From Hypericibacter terrae (GTDB lineage: Bacteria; Pseudomonadota; Alphaproteobacteria; Dongiales; Dongiaceae): a stretch of 64,000 bases of DNA. The position numbers and the translations under genes are program-made. Location: positions 434,001 through 498,000 of the forward strand of contig NZ_CP042906.1 in NCBI RefSeq assembly GCF_008728855.1. The letters run 5' to 3'. Positions 1 to 8,841 of this stretch are shown here, piece by piece (position 1 is the stretch's first letter; each line of letters opens with the position of its first letter). Under the pieces are notes generated by a model. It made no database searches. It saw nothing but the letters and a program-made list of their open reading frames with translations, and was not told where the DNA came from.

Positions 1-364
1 CGCCGCCCGCTTTCTCGAGAAGGGGCCCTCCTTCTTCTATCGCTACCTGCCATTCTGGGCGGCGGTCTGGGCCGATCGCCTGCTGATCCTGCTGGTGCCG
101 ATCCTGACCTTGATGATCCCGCTGTTCCGGCTGGGGCCGCCACTCTATCGCTGGCAGATCCAGCGCAAGCTCTTCAAGCGCTACCGCCAGCTGCGGCGCA
201 TCGAAATGGCGGCGCGCGCCGAGGGCGCGGACCGTGAAGCCTTATCGGGCGAGCTCGACAGACTGCAACAGGAACTCAGCGGCCTGAAGATCCCGCTGGC
301 CTACGCCGAGGATCTCTATCATCTGCGCCAGCATATTTCGTGGGTCCGCGCGCGGATGCTGTGA
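1..364 (+). CDS. TAXI-family TRAP solute receptor, C-terminal fragment
   Basis: The reading frame is open from base 2 and stops at 364, giving the last 120 residues of a gene that begins outside the window. It shows a membrane segment (LLILLVPILTLMIPLF), then an aromatic/basic stretch (YRWQIQRKLFKRYRQLRRIE) and a heptad-like helix. This tail is typical of TAXI-type receptors for TRAP importers that carry a C-terminal membrane anchor. TAXI receptors bind small carboxylates or glutamate-like ligands in the periplasm. The ligand-binding part is not visible, so the family call rests on the anchor alone. Confidence 0.65.
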   Translation, partial: AARFLEKGPSFFYRYLPFWAAVWADRLLILLVPILTLMIPLFRLGPPLYRWQIQRKLFKRYRQLRRIEMAARAEGADREALSGELDRLQQELSGLKIPLAYAEDLYHLRQHISWVRARML

Positions 365-378
365 TGCGCGAACAGGAG

Positions 379-407
379 CCGTGACGTTGCGCCGCGGCGC
401 GTCACGG
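379..407 (+). terminator. Hairpin just after the TRAP receptor stop
   Basis: Arms CCGTGACG (379-386) and CGTCACGG (400-407) form a perfect 8-bp stem, and the GC-rich loop could pair further. It starts 15 nt after the stop codon. There is no T-run, so a factor-independent terminator is uncertain; it may only protect the 3' end of the mRNA. Confidence 0.3.
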
Positions 408-449
408 TCGCGGGCTCGGCCCTTCGGCGTCGCCAATGTGCCCGATGAC

Positions 450-776
450 CGAATGACAGGCGGCGACCCATCGTGCCGTCGAGGGCATGGGGGCGTGGGC
501 CGCACGGTGTGTGAGGTCAACGAGATCGCGTCGACCATCGCGGCCGCCGTCGAAGAGCAGGGCGCGGCCAGCCGCGAGATCTCGGCCAGCGTCCAGCGGG
601 CCTCGGCGAGCACGGCCGAGGTCGCCGGCAACATCCACGAGGTGACGGCCGCCGCTGCGGAGACGGGCCATGCGGCCGACACGGTGCTGGAGGATGCGAC
701 CGAGCTGTCGGAACAGGCGGCGAAGCTCAATATCGAGGTCGCCCGGTTCTTCGAAGGCGTCCGCAAGGTGGTCTGA
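450..776 (+). pseudogene. Decayed 3' end of a methyl-accepting chemotaxis protein
   Basis: The final 90 residues of this frame read like the end of an MCP signalling domain: VNEIASTIAAAVEEQGAA, then a coiled coil and a closing ...EVARFFEGVRKVV. The 5' part of the receptor (sensor, membrane segments, HAMP) is absent. Just upstream the homology switches frame: QAATHRAVEGM lies in the frame that crosses 461-488, and GVGRTVCEVNEIAST lies in the next frame. One extra G in the G-run at 489-493 would join them. An in-frame stop sits before QAAT. It is therefore a truncated, frameshifted remnant that probably makes no working receptor. A terminator follows at 812. Confidence 0.7.
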
Positions 777-811
777 ACCCACCCTCCGGCTTCGAACGAT
801 TCCAGGCCAGG

Positions 812-844
812 GGCCGTCGGCGCGTGAAGCGCCGGCGGCCTTTT
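812..844 (+). terminator. Rho-independent terminator
   Basis: A 12-bp stem (812-823 with 829-840, one G-T pair) encloses the loop GTGAA and is followed by TTTT. It sits 35 nt after the chemotaxis remnant and isolates mscL from upstream transcription. Confidence 0.8.
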
Positions 845-1025
845 CGCTCATTTCGCCCGGATTCCGGCCGGTTTCGGCGACGGGCCCATCGCGATCCCCG
901 TTGCCGGCGCCCCGAATGCGCTCCACATTCAAGGGAGCGGTTGCGCTTGCCAGACCGCTCGTCCCGGGGCCCGACGGTGGCCGGGCGACGGGTGGCCGCC
1001 GCCGGCCTTCAAAAGGGGTATCGAT

Positions 1026-1451
1026 ATGTTTCAGGAATTCAGAACCTTCATCAGCCGCGGCAATGTCATCGACATGGCCGTGGGCATCATCATCGGCGCG
1101 GCCTTCACGGCAATCGTCGGCTCGCTGGTCAATGACCTGCTCATGCCGCCCATCGGCGTGATCCTGGGTGGGATCGATTTCTCGAATTTCTTCATCAGCC
1201 TGAAGGGCGGCGACTACGCGACCCTCAAGGCCGCGCAGGATGCCGGGGTCCCGACCATCAACTACGGGCTCTTCATCAACGCCGTGATCAAGTTCCTGAT
1301 CGTCGCCTTCGCGGTGTTCCTGCTGGTCAAGCAGGTCAACAAGCTGCAGAGCCTTGGCAAGAAGCCGGCGGCGCCCGCCGCGCCCCCGCCGCCACCGCGC
1401 GAGGAAGTGTTGCTGACCGAAATCCGCGACCTGCTGAAGGCGCGTCAGTAG
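1026..1451 (+). CDS. mscL: Large-conductance mechanosensitive channel MscL
   Basis: This 141-residue protein has the MscL architecture. A short N-terminal amphipathic helix ([13 protein letters not shown]) leads to TM1 ([31 protein letters not shown]), a periplasmic loop, TM2 ([18 protein letters not shown]) and a cytoplasmic C-terminal bundle. Homopentamers in the inner membrane open on hypo-osmotic shock and release solutes. The linker before the last helix is unusually proline-rich. The start is preceded by AAAGGGG. The gene appears monocistronic, between a terminator and a small convergent gene. Confidence 0.96.
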   Translation: MFQEFRTFISRGNVIDMAVGIIIGAAFTAIVGSLVNDLLMPPIGVILGGIDFSNFFISLKGGDYATLKAAQDAGVPTINYGLFINAVIKFLIVAFAVFLLVKQVNKLQSLGKKPAAPAAPPPPPREEVLLTEIRDLLKARQ

Positions 1452-1476
1452 CATCGGCGGCGGCAGGTTCCTGGCG

Positions 1477-1668
1477 TCACAGCCTGGTCACGCGATCCGG
1501 GGCCTGGGCGAGGTTCGTCTGACACCAGAGCCGTCCGGCAGTCTCGGCGTCCTCCGACGTCGGCGCGCCTTCGCCAAGGCCGATCCGCTTGCCGCTCCGC
1601 CAGACCGACCATAGGTAGCGGACGCTGCCATCGGGAAGATTCCATTGGTCGATCATCAGCTCGATCAT
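1477..1668 (-). CDS. Small conserved-looking hypothetical protein
   Basis: This 63-residue acidic, tryptophan-containing protein (...DQWNLPDGSVRYLWSVWRSGKRIG...) has no signal peptide or membrane segment and no domain I recognise. It fills the only room between mscL and the divergent cyclase gene. ATG at 1668 is preferred because AGGAAG lies about 8 nt upstream; a TTG three bases earlier is possible. The function is unknown. The coding call rests on length, ribosome site and normal codon use. Confidence 0.5.
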   Translation of the reverse strand: MIELMIDQWNLPDGSVRYLWSVWRSGKRIGLGEGAPTSEDAETAGRLWCQTNLAQAPDRVTRL

Positions 1669-1807
1669 CAAGCGGGACTTCCTGGGGACGGCGGCCCCGG
1701 TCTGGTGGCGGGATGGCCGCCGGATGACGTGGTTTTCCGCCAGTGCGATTGAGTAGCCGGGTACGGCGGACTAAAGTCAAACCCCTTTCCGGGCGGCGGA
1801 GCGTGGC

Positions 1808-3598
1808 ATGGTGATGAGCGAAACCCGGCGACGATTGGCGGCGATCCTTGCCGCCGACGTGGTCGGCTTCAGCCGCCTGATCGAGATCGATGAGGACGGT
1901 ACGGTGGCCGCGCTCACGCGCCATCGCCGCGACACCATCGATCCCCTGATCGTCTCCCATGGCGGGCGCGTCTTCAAGACCATGGGGGACGGGCTCCTGG
2001 CCGAATTTTCGAGCGTGGTCGAGGCGGTGCGCTGCGCCGCCGCGGTGCAGGAACAGATCGCGGCCTTCAATCGCGAGGTGCCTGCCGACCGCCGCCTCGA
2101 GTTCCGGGTCGGAATCAATATGGGCGACGTGCTGGCCGTCGCCGACGATCTGCTGGGTGACGGCGTCAATATCGCGTCGCGGATCGAGGCGGTGGCGGCG
2201 CCGGGCGGGGTGGTGCTGAGCGACGACGCGATGCGCCAGGTGAACGGCAAGGTGCCCTTCGCCTTCATCGATCTCGGCGAGCATCGCCTGAAGAACATTG
2301 CCCGGCCGCTCCATCTCCATGCGCTGGATCGGGCCCGCGACGGCGTCAGTCCGACGCGCAGCGTGAGGCGCGACCTGACCCTCCCGGATCGGCCTTCGAT
2401 CGCGGTACTGCCCTTCGACAATCTGAGCAGCGATCCGGCCCAGGCGATGCTGTGCGACGCCATGGCCGAAGACATCATCATCGACCTGTCGCGGTTTCAC
2501 TCCCTCTTCGTGATCGCGCGCGATTCCTCGTTCCTCTATCGCAGCCGTCCGGCCGATGTGCGCCGGATCGGCGCCGAGCTCGGCGTGCGTTACCTGCTCG
2601 AAGGCAGCCTGCGCCGCGCCGGCGGCAAAATCAGGGTCACGGTGCAGCTGATCGAGACCGCCACCAGCCACCATGTCTGGGCCGAACGCTACGACAAGGA
2701 GGCGGCGGAGCTGTTCGCGCTGCAGGACGAGGTCACGCGCGCGATCGTGGGCCGGCTGGTCAACCGGCTGCAACGCGCCGATCTCGAGATCGCGCGCCGC
2801 AAGCCGCCCGACAGCCTGCAGGCCTATGAATATTGGTTGGCCGCGACGAACGCGCATGAGCTGGGCACGGCCGAAGGCCATGCCGAGGCCAAGGCCCTCT
2901 ATGAGAAGGCCCTCGCCACCGATCCCCGCTATGCGCGCGCCCATGCCGGCCTCGCCGAGCTCTGCTATATGGAATTGCTGGTGGGAGCCTGGGGCCAGCC
3001 GCGCGAGCCGATCCTGGAAGAAGCCCTCGAGCATGCCCGAAGATCGGTCGAGCTCGACGAGAGCGACGCGCAGCCCCATGTGATCCTGGGTTGGGTCCAT
3101 ATGATGCGCCGCGAGTTCGACCGGGCGGTCAAGCATTGGGCCATCGCCGACGAGCTCAACCCCAATGACGCGGAGGTCACCATGTCGCGGGCGACCGCCC
3201 ATGCCTTCCTCGGCGAGCCCGAGGCGGGCCTCGAGATGGCGGAGGCGGCGCTAAGGCTCAATCCCTATTGTCCGGACTGGTATCTGTCGGACAAGGCGGT
3301 GATTCATTTCATCGCGCATCAATATGAGCCCGCGCTCGCGATCTATGGCTCGATCGGCGAGCTCTACCCGCACTCCGCGCTGTGGCATGCGGCGGCCGCG
3401 GCCAAGGCCGGTCGCGCAGAGGAAGCCCAGGCGCAGGCCGCCGCCTTCCTGGCGCAGGCCCAGCAGAGCTGGGCGGGGGATCCGAAGGCGACGCCGACCG
3501 ATCAGGTCAATTGGCTGGTGGACAGCCTGCCCTTCAAACGCGATGCCGACGTCGCGCATTTCCGCGAAGGGCTGCGCAGCGCCGGCCTGCCGATCTGA
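1808..3598 (+). CDS. Class III adenylate/guanylate cyclase with TolB-like and TPR regions
   Basis: The N-terminal 180 residues are a class III nucleotidyl cyclase domain. Both metal-binding aspartates are visible (D17 in LAADVVGFSR, D61 in KTMGDGLLAEF), and K57 sits at the purine-specifying position, which favours adenylate cyclase. Residues 195-320 match the TolB-like amino-terminal fold common in these proteins (PSIAVLPFDNLS, LLEGSLRRAGGKIRVTVQLI). The rest is a run of TPR helices (about 340-560). No membrane segment is seen, so it is probably soluble, with the TPR part sensing or scaffolding partners. The family is expanded in rhizobial and rhodospirillal genomes and its stimuli are mostly unknown. 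ATG at 1814 is an alternative start. Confidence 0.9.
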   Translation: MVMSETRRRLAAILAADVVGFSRLIEIDEDGTVAALTRHRRDTIDPLIVSHGGRVFKTMGDGLLAEFSSVVEAVRCAAAVQEQIAAFNREVPADRRLEFRVGINMGDVLAVADDLLGDGVNIASRIEAVAAPGGVVLSDDAMRQVNGKVPFAFIDLGEHRLKNIARPLHLHALDRARDGVSPTRSVRRDLTLPDRPSIAVLPFDNLSSDPAQAMLCDAMAEDIIIDLSRFHSLFVIARDSSFLYRSRPADVRRIGAELGVRYLLEGSLRRAGGKIRVTVQLIETATSHHVWAERYDKEAAELFALQDEVTRAIVGRLVNRLQRADLEIARRKPPDSLQAYEYWLAATNAHELGTAEGHAEAKALYEKALATDPRYARAHAGLAELCYMELLVGAWGQPREPILEEALEHARRSVELDESDAQPHVILGWVHMMRREFDRAVKHWAIADELNPNDAEVTMSRATAHAFLGEPEAGLEMAEAALRLNPYCPDWYLSDKAVIHFIAHQYEPALAIYGSIGELYPHSALWHAAAAAKAGRAEEAQAQAAAFLAQAQQSWAGDPKATPTDQVNWLVDSLPFKRDADVAHFREGLRSAGLPI

Positions 3599-3642
3599 GG
3601 CGGTCGGGCTTCGGTCGGCCCGAAGCCCCAGGCCCTCTTTCG

Positions 3643-4794
3643 TCAGCGCCGACTGCTCTTGCGCGCGGCCTTCTTCTTGGCGGCCTTGCGCGCCGGCTTG
3701 CGGGCCGCTGATTTCTTCTTCACCACCTTCTTGGCGCCGGCCTTCTTGGCCTTGGGTGCCTTCGCGGCCGGTTTCTTCTTCGCAGGCTTGCGCGCGACCG
3801 GGGTGGGCGCTGCCGCCGAGGCCTTCTTGCCCGCGCCGCGACCGAGCTTCGGTCCCTGATTGGGATCGGCCGGCGGCTTGCCCTCTTCCAGCACCAGCCG
3901 CAGGCTCTCGGTCCAATGCGCCTCGCCCGGCGAGCCCGGCAGGAAAGCGCCGCAGCCCAGCTCGAGCTGTACTGTCCAGCGCGGCTCCTTGTCGGCGGCG
4001 ATACCCATGGACATCGCGTCGCGGCGCTTATGGAACTCGGCGATGGTATCGGCCGCCTTCTGCTTCATGCCGGCCTCACCATTCTGAGCGCGGCGCGCAT
4101 AGCTCAAGGCCAACAGCAGACGGATGTCGTTGTTGGCGTCCTTGGCTCCGAGCAGCGGCTCGAGCGTGTTGCAGGCCTCGACATGGCGGTCCTGCTGATG
4201 CAGCGCGAAGGCGAAGGCCCAGTAGTACCAGGGCTCGAGCGCGGGCTTCTTGGCATGATCCTTCTCGTTGCTATAGAGCGCCATGGCGCGCGCGATCTCG
4301 GCGGCCGCACCGTCGGCCCAGCCCTGATAGATCCAGCTTTCGGCGCGATCGATCAGGACATCGAGATAATGCCCACGCTCGACGGCGTTGCCGCCCTTGG
4401 GCAGGCCGCAGACCTTCTCGAGCAAGTCGATCGAGCGCTGATAGGCGGCATCCGCCAGCCCCATCTCGCCCCAGCCTTTCCAGCGGGCGCGGAACTTCAT
4501 CGCATAGGCGAACTTCCACTGCACATACCAGTCCTGGGCGCCGGCCCTCTGCGCCATCTTGGCGAACTGCTTCGAGTTCCCGATCGGCGAGAGCCCATCT
4601 TCGAAGCCGTCGAACCAGCCATTGCGCCAGTCCTCGGTATAGATGCGCGCCGCGACGGCGTAGTCCTGCGGCGTCGGATTCTTGGCCAGCACCTTGCGGA
4701 TCTCCTGGCGCGCCAAACGGTTTTGAGCCCGCGAATACTGCTCCATCGCCTTGAAGGCGATGACCGTTCCGCGGCTGAATTTCAGGACCGACAT
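3643..4794 (-). CDS. TPR-like protein with histone H1-like basic tail
   Basis: A 383-residue protein. Residues 1-320 are helical, with tryptophan/tyrosine-rich repeats resembling tetratricopeptide units and a tetratricopeptide-style spacing of alanines. Residues about 322-383 are almost only K, A, R and P (ARKPAKKKPAAKAPKAKK...), like the tails of bacterial histone H1-like proteins and AlgP. The basic tail suggests binding to DNA, RNA or a polyanion; the body would bind protein. ATG 4794 is chosen because AGGGGG lies 5 nt upstream; an in-frame extension to 4872 lacks a ribosome site. I do not recognise the body as a named family. Confidence 0.75.
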   Translation of the reverse strand: MSVLKFSRGTVIAFKAMEQYSRAQNRLARQEIRKVLAKNPTPQDYAVAARIYTEDWRNGWFDGFEDGLSPIGNSKQFAKMAQRAGAQDWYVQWKFAYAMKFRARWKGWGEMGLADAAYQRSIDLLEKVCGLPKGGNAVERGHYLDVLIDRAESWIYQGWADGAAAEIARAMALYSNEKDHAKKPALEPWYYWAFAFALHQQDRHVEACNTLEPLLGAKDANNDIRLLLALSYARRAQNGEAGMKQKAADTIAEFHKRRDAMSMGIAADKEPRWTVQLELGCGAFLPGSPGEAHWTESLRLVLEEGKPPADPNQGPKLGRGAGKKASAAAPTPVARKPAKKKPAAKAPKAKKAGAKKVVKKKSAARKPARKAAKKKAARKSSRR

Positions 4795-4942
4795 GAAGAC
4801 CCCCTGGAAGACGACAGCGCGGCCTCGAGGACGCGCGCCCATTAGGATTGGCATCATAACCCAGGGCCGCACGACAAAGGAGGGCGTATCTCCGCCCCCG
4901 ATCCGGCCCCCCGATTCGCCCCCTACGTCTTTGTAACAAAAG

Positions 4943-5884
4943 TTAGCGGTTGAGCCAGCGCCGTGCGATTCCCGCCATGGCTTCGACCATCACTTGGCCC
5001 GCCAGGAACGCGGTCATGCCCGCGGGGTCGTGCGGCGGGCTCACCGTATTGACGTCGATCGCGACGATATCGAGGCCGGCCAGGCCGCGCAGGACGGTCA
5101 GGCCCTCTGCCGCGCTGAGCCCGCCCCATACCGGGTTGGCGACGCCCGGTGCCGCCGACGGATCGAACACATCCATGTCCCAGCAGAGATAGACCGGCTT
5201 GCCGGAAAGCCTTTCGCGCAAATGGGCGAGCAGCGAATCGAGGCCGCGCCGGCGCAGTTCCTCCATCGGCACGACCTCGTAACCCATGGCGCGCGCCTCG
5301 GCGACGATCGGATCGACATCGATGGCGCCGCGCGTGCCGACATGGATCGAGTTCTCGATATCGACGATCCGTTCCTCGGCCGCATGGGTGAAAGTGTTGC
5401 CGTTGTCATATTGACCCCGCCCTCGGATCGGGTAGGCGTCGGTGTGGGCATCGAGATGCAATACCGCCAGCCCCGGCCAGCGGCGGGCGACGGCGCGCAG
5501 CTGCGGCAGCGTGATGGCGCCGTCGCCGCCCATCGTCACCGGCACGGCCCCCGAGGCGAGGATGGCGGCGACGGAATTCTCGATCGCGACGAAAGAGGGC
5601 TCGATCAGGCCCGGCGTCACCGCGGCATCGCCGCTATCGACCAGGCGCAGGGTCCGCACCAGATCGAAGCTCGCATCGGCCATGGCATCGGCGACCAGGG
5701 CCGAATGGGTGCGGATCGATTGCGGCCCCAGGCGGCAGCCGATCCGGGTCGGATGCTGGCCGCAATCGAAGGGCGCGCCCAGAATGACGGCACGGGCGTC
5801 GCGCGGCTGCGGCTCGAAGGGAACATTGAGGAAGGTGCCGAGAACGCCTCGGGTCGTGGGTTGCTGGCTGGTCAAGGAGAGCAT
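4943..5884 (-). CDS. Ureohydrolase (arginase/agmatinase family), altered metal motif
   Basis: The arginase/agmatinase fold is clear from LHLDAHTDAY and from the DMDVFDPSAAPGV motif that ligates the two manganese ions. Family members hydrolyse a guanidino group (agmatine, arginine, guanidinobutyrate, formiminoglutamate) to urea or formamide. The first metal motif, normally GGDHS, reads GGDGA: the usual histidine ligand is glycine (codon at 5519-5521). It may belong to a diverged subgroup with one altered metal site or another substrate. It is the last gene of the minus-strand queuosine run. An upstream TTG/ATG region gives a longer start at 5929 that would overlap queG by 31 nt. Confidence 0.8.
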   Translation of the reverse strand: MLSLTSQQPTTRGVLGTFLNVPFEPQPRDARAVILGAPFDCGQHPTRIGCRLGPQSIRTHSALVADAMADASFDLVRTLRLVDSGDAAVTPGLIEPSFVAIENSVAAILASGAVPVTMGGDGAITLPQLRAVARRWPGLAVLHLDAHTDAYPIRGRGQYDNGNTFTHAAEERIVDIENSIHVGTRGAIDVDPIVAEARAMGYEVVPMEELRRRGLDSLLAHLRERLSGKPVYLCWDMDVFDPSAAPGVANPVWGGLSAAEGLTVLRGLAGLDIVAIDVNTVSPPHDPAGMTAFLAGQVMVEAMAGIARRWLNR

Positions 5885-5898
5885 CTCCCGCGCTTGCG

Positions 5899-7050
5899 TC
5901 AGGCCGTCGCGGCGTCCCCGCCAAGCCATTCGGCGCGCACCCCGGCATCGGACTCTAACGGGAGATGCGCGTCGCGCAAACCATGGAACGCGGTGTCGTC
6001 GAGCAGCCGCGCCAGCGCCCAGACCGCCATGGCGCGGACCAGAGGCGAGGTGTCGCCGAGCCGGCGGATGGCGGTCTCCGCCAGCGCCGTCTCGCCGCTA
6101 TTGCCGATCGCGATCAGCACATTGCGCAGGAAGCGGTCGCGTCCGGTGCGCTTGATCGCGGTGCCGGCGAAGAGCTGCCGGAACCCGGCATCGTCGAGCT
6201 CGGCCAGATCGGCGAGGCGCGGCGCCGTGATCTCGGCCCGCGGCCAGAAGGCGTCATGCCGGCTGGCGCTGGCAAATTTGTTCCAGGGGCAGACCGCCAG
6301 GCAATCGTCGCAGCCATAGATGCGATTGCCCATGGGCCCGCGGAACTCGCGCGGGATATGGCCCTTATGCTCGATCGTCAGATAGGAGATGCAGCGCCGG
6401 GCATCGAGCTTGTAGGGCGCGGGGAAGGCCGCGGTCGGGCAGATGTCGAGGCAGCGCTGGCAATGGCCGCAATGATCGTTCTCCGGCGCGTCGGGCGCGA
6501 GCGCCAAGTCGGTGAAGATCTCGCCCAGGAAAAGCCAGGAGCCATGGGTGCGCGACACCAGATTGGTGTGCTTGCCCTGCCAGCCGAGGCCGGCGGCTTC
6601 GGCCAGCGGCTTCTCCATCACCGGGGCGGTGTCGACGAAGACCTTGAGCGAGGGTCCCAGCTTCTCGGTCATGATGCGCGCCAGCGCCTTGAGCCGGCTC
6701 TTGACCAGCTCGTGATAATCCTTGCCGCGCGCATAGACGGAAATGGCGCCCCGCTCGCGGCGTTCGAGCATAGGCAGCGGGTCCTCGGCCGGTCCGTAAT
6801 TCATCGCCAGCACGATCACGCTGCGCGCCTCGGGCCACAGCGTTTGCGGGTCGGCGCGCTGGTCGCTGCGCGCGGCCAGCCAGCCCATATCGCCCTGCAT
6901 GCCGCGCGCGAGGAATTCGGCGAGCCCCTGACGGGCGCGTTCGCTCTGCGAGGCCGGCGCGAATCCGACCGCGTCGAATCCCAAGGCCAGCGCCTGATCG
7001 CGGATCAGCGCCTTGGGGTCGTCGATCGAGGGGCGGGCCGGCGCGAGCAA
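5899..7050 (-). CDS. queG: Epoxyqueuosine reductase QueG
   Basis: QueG performs the last step of queuosine synthesis, reducing epoxyqueuosine to queuosine in tRNA with a cobalamin cofactor and two 4Fe-4S clusters. The 383-residue protein has the N-terminal domain with [18 protein letters not shown] (the conserved catalytic Asp). Two ferredoxin-type motifs follow ([12 protein letters not shown] and CDDCLAVCP), then a C-terminal HEAT-like helical repeat used for tRNA binding. It lies downstream of queA, tgt and queF on the same strand, separated from queF by an inverted-repeat element. Confidence 0.95.
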   Translation of the reverse strand: MLAPARPSIDDPKALIRDQALALGFDAVGFAPASQSERARQGLAEFLARGMQGDMGWLAARSDQRADPQTLWPEARSVIVLAMNYGPAEDPLPMLERRERGAISVYARGKDYHELVKSRLKALARIMTEKLGPSLKVFVDTAPVMEKPLAEAAGLGWQGKHTNLVSRTHGSWLFLGEIFTDLALAPDAPENDHCGHCQRCLDICPTAAFPAPYKLDARRCISYLTIEHKGHIPREFRGPMGNRIYGCDDCLAVCPWNKFASASRHDAFWPRAEITAPRLADLAELDDAGFRQLFAGTAIKRTGRDRFLRNVLIAIGNSGETALAETAIRRLGDTSPLVRAMAVWALARLLDDTAFHGLRDAHLPLESDAGVRAEWLGGDAATA

Positions 7051-7114
7051 TGGTTTCTCTCCCCTTCCACGAGAGGCCGGGCCACAGGGAATTCTTTGCG
7101 GCCTTCGCTCTCGC

Positions 7115-7195
7115 CGTCATCCCCGCGAAAGCGGGGACCCATTTCAAAGCCGGCGACCTGGATCAGGATGGGTCCCCGCTTTCGCGGGGATGACG
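7115..7195. repeat. Perfect 28-bp inverted repeat between queF and queG
   Basis: Two 28-bp arms (7115-7142 and 7168-7195) are exact reverse complements, begin and end with CGTCAT/ATGACG and are separated by 25 bp. Each arm is itself palindromic (CCCCGCGAAAGCGGGG). Doublets of this kind are dispersed non-coding repeats in many alphaproteobacteria. In a transcript it would form a long hairpin and could uncouple queG from the upstream genes. Confidence 0.85.
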
Positions 7196-7208
7196 GTTGA
7201 GTGTGCTC

Positions 7209-7673
7209 TCAACCACGCCCACGATAAGGTGCCACGCCCTGCTCCGGCAGCCAGAGATTCTTCGGCGGCGCGCCGGTCTGCCAGAACACGTCGATCGGGA
7301 TGCCGCCGCGCGGATACCAATAGCCGGCGATCCGCAGCCAATGCGGCTTCAATTCGTCGACCAGCCGCTTGCCGATCGTGACGGTGCAATCCTCATGGAA
7401 GGCGCCGTGGTTGCGGAAGGATCCCAGATAGAGCTTCAGCGACTTGCTCTCGACGATCCAGGCTTTCGGCACATAGTCGATCACGATATGGGCGAAGTCG
7501 GGCTGGCCGGTGACGGGGCAGATCGAGGTGAACTCCGGGCAGGCGAAGCGCACCAGATAGCGCTCGCGCGGCTGCGAGTTGGGGATGCGCTCCAGCACCG
7601 CTTCGTCGGGCGAGGCGGGCGGCTTGGTCGCGTGACCGAGCTGCGTCAAAGCGGGGCGGGATTTTCGCGCCAT
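7209..7673 (-). CDS. queF: NADPH-dependent preQ0 reductase QueF
   Basis: QueF reduces the nitrile of 7-cyano-7-deazaguanine (preQ0) to the amine preQ1. The 154-residue length matches the short, unimodular class. The thioimide-forming cysteine is in [16 protein letters not shown] and the NADPH motif is [16 protein letters not shown], with the following FHEDC. It begins 10 nt after the tgt stop, so the two are co-transcribed. GAGAGAG upstream of the ATG is the probable ribosome site. Confidence 0.96.
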   Translation of the reverse strand: MARKSRPALTQLGHATKPPASPDEAVLERIPNSQPRERYLVRFACPEFTSICPVTGQPDFAHIVIDYVPKAWIVESKSLKLYLGSFRNHGAFHEDCTVTIGKRLVDELKPHWLRIAGYWYPRGGIPIDVFWQTGAPPKNLWLPEQGVAPYRGRG

Positions 7674-7683
7674 GGGCTCTCTC

Positions 7684-8832
7684 TCAAGTCGGTGCGGCGA
7701 GGGGATCGGGCAGCGGGTCGATGTCGCCGCGGCTCTCCGCTTCCGCCACTTCGGCGGCGAAGGCGTCGAGCCTACCCGCCTCGATGGCGCCGCGCAAACC
7801 GGCCATCAGCGTCTGGTAGTGCTGGAGATTATGGGCCGTGAGCAGCATCGGGCCCAGCATCTCCTCGGCCTTGAAGAGGTGATGGAGATAGCCCCGCGCG
7901 TAATCGCGGCAGACCGGGCAGCTGCAGTCGGCATCGATCGGCCGCGGATCGTGAGCATGGCGCGCATTGCGGATATTGATGGTGCCGCGCCGGGTGAAGG
8001 CCTGGCCGGTTCGCCCCGAGCGCGTCGGCATCACGCAATCGAACATGTCGATACCGCGCTGGACGGCGCCGACGATATCGAGCGGGCGTCCCACGCCCAT
8101 GAGATAGCGCGGGCGATCCTCGGGCAGGAACGGGATGGTGGCCTCGATCATGCGGAACATCATCTCCTGGCCTTCGCCGACCGCGAGGCCGCCGATCGCA
8201 TAGCCGTCATAGCCGATGCGGGTCAGCCATTCCGAGGATTCGCGCCGCAGCTCGGGATAGACGCTGCCCTGCACGATGCCGAACAGGCCGTAGCCCGGCC
8301 GGTCCTTGAAGGCCGCCTTGCAGCGCTCGGCCCAGCGCATCGAGCGGTGCATCGATTCCGCGGCGACCGGTGCTTCGGCAGGGAAGGGCGTGCATTCGTC
8401 GAAGGCCATGGTGACATTGGCATCGAGCAGATGCTGGATCTCGATCGAGCGCTCCGGCGTCAGGTGATGCTTGCTGCCGTCGACATGCGAACGGAAGGTG
8501 ACGCCGTCCTCGTCGATCTTGCGCAACTCCGAGAGCGACATGACCTGGAAGCCGCCGGAATCGGTCAGGATCGGGCCCGGCCAGTTCATGAATTTATGCA
8601 AGCCGCCGAGGCTCGCGACGCGCTCCGCCCCCGGTCGCAGCATCAGGTGATAGGTGTTGCCGAGGATGATCTCCGCACCCGTCGCCTTCACCTGCTCCGG
8701 CCACATGCCCTTGACGGTCGCGGCCGTGCCGACCGGCATGAAGGCCGGCGTGTTGACGGCGCCATGCGCGGTGTGAAGGCGGCCGCGCCGCGCGACGCCA
8801 TCCTGGGCCAGACGTTCGTAGCGAAGGGTCAT
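7684..8832 (-). CDS. tgt: tRNA-guanine transglycosylase
   Basis: Tgt swaps guanine-34 of tRNAs with GUN anticodons for preQ1. The 382-residue protein shows the nucleophile/base region ([11 protein letters not shown]), the tRNA-recognition segment [14 protein letters not shown] and the zinc site [18 protein letters not shown], with a distal His in [10 protein letters not shown]. Spacings of 9 nt after queA and 10 nt before queF indicate one operon. Confidence 0.97.
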   Translation of the reverse strand: MTLRYERLAQDGVARRGRLHTAHGAVNTPAFMPVGTAATVKGMWPEQVKATGAEIILGNTYHLMLRPGAERVASLGGLHKFMNWPGPILTDSGGFQVMSLSELRKIDEDGVTFRSHVDGSKHHLTPERSIEIQHLLDANVTMAFDECTPFPAEAPVAAESMHRSMRWAERCKAAFKDRPGYGLFGIVQGSVYPELRRESSEWLTRIGYDGYAIGGLAVGEGQEMMFRMIEATIPFLPEDRPRYLMGVGRPLDIVGAVQRGIDMFDCVMPTRSGRTGQAFTRRGTINIRNARHAHDPRPIDADCSCPVCRDYARGYLHHLFKAEEMLGPMLLTAHNLQHYQTLMAGLRGAIEAGRLDAFAAEVAEAESRGDIDPLPDPLAAPT

Positions 8833-8841
8833 GCGGGGACT

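Noticed and set aside
402-3202. Long minus-strand frames opposite mscL and the cyclase gene
   Set aside because: Both plus-strand genes are supported by motifs; the minus frames carry none.
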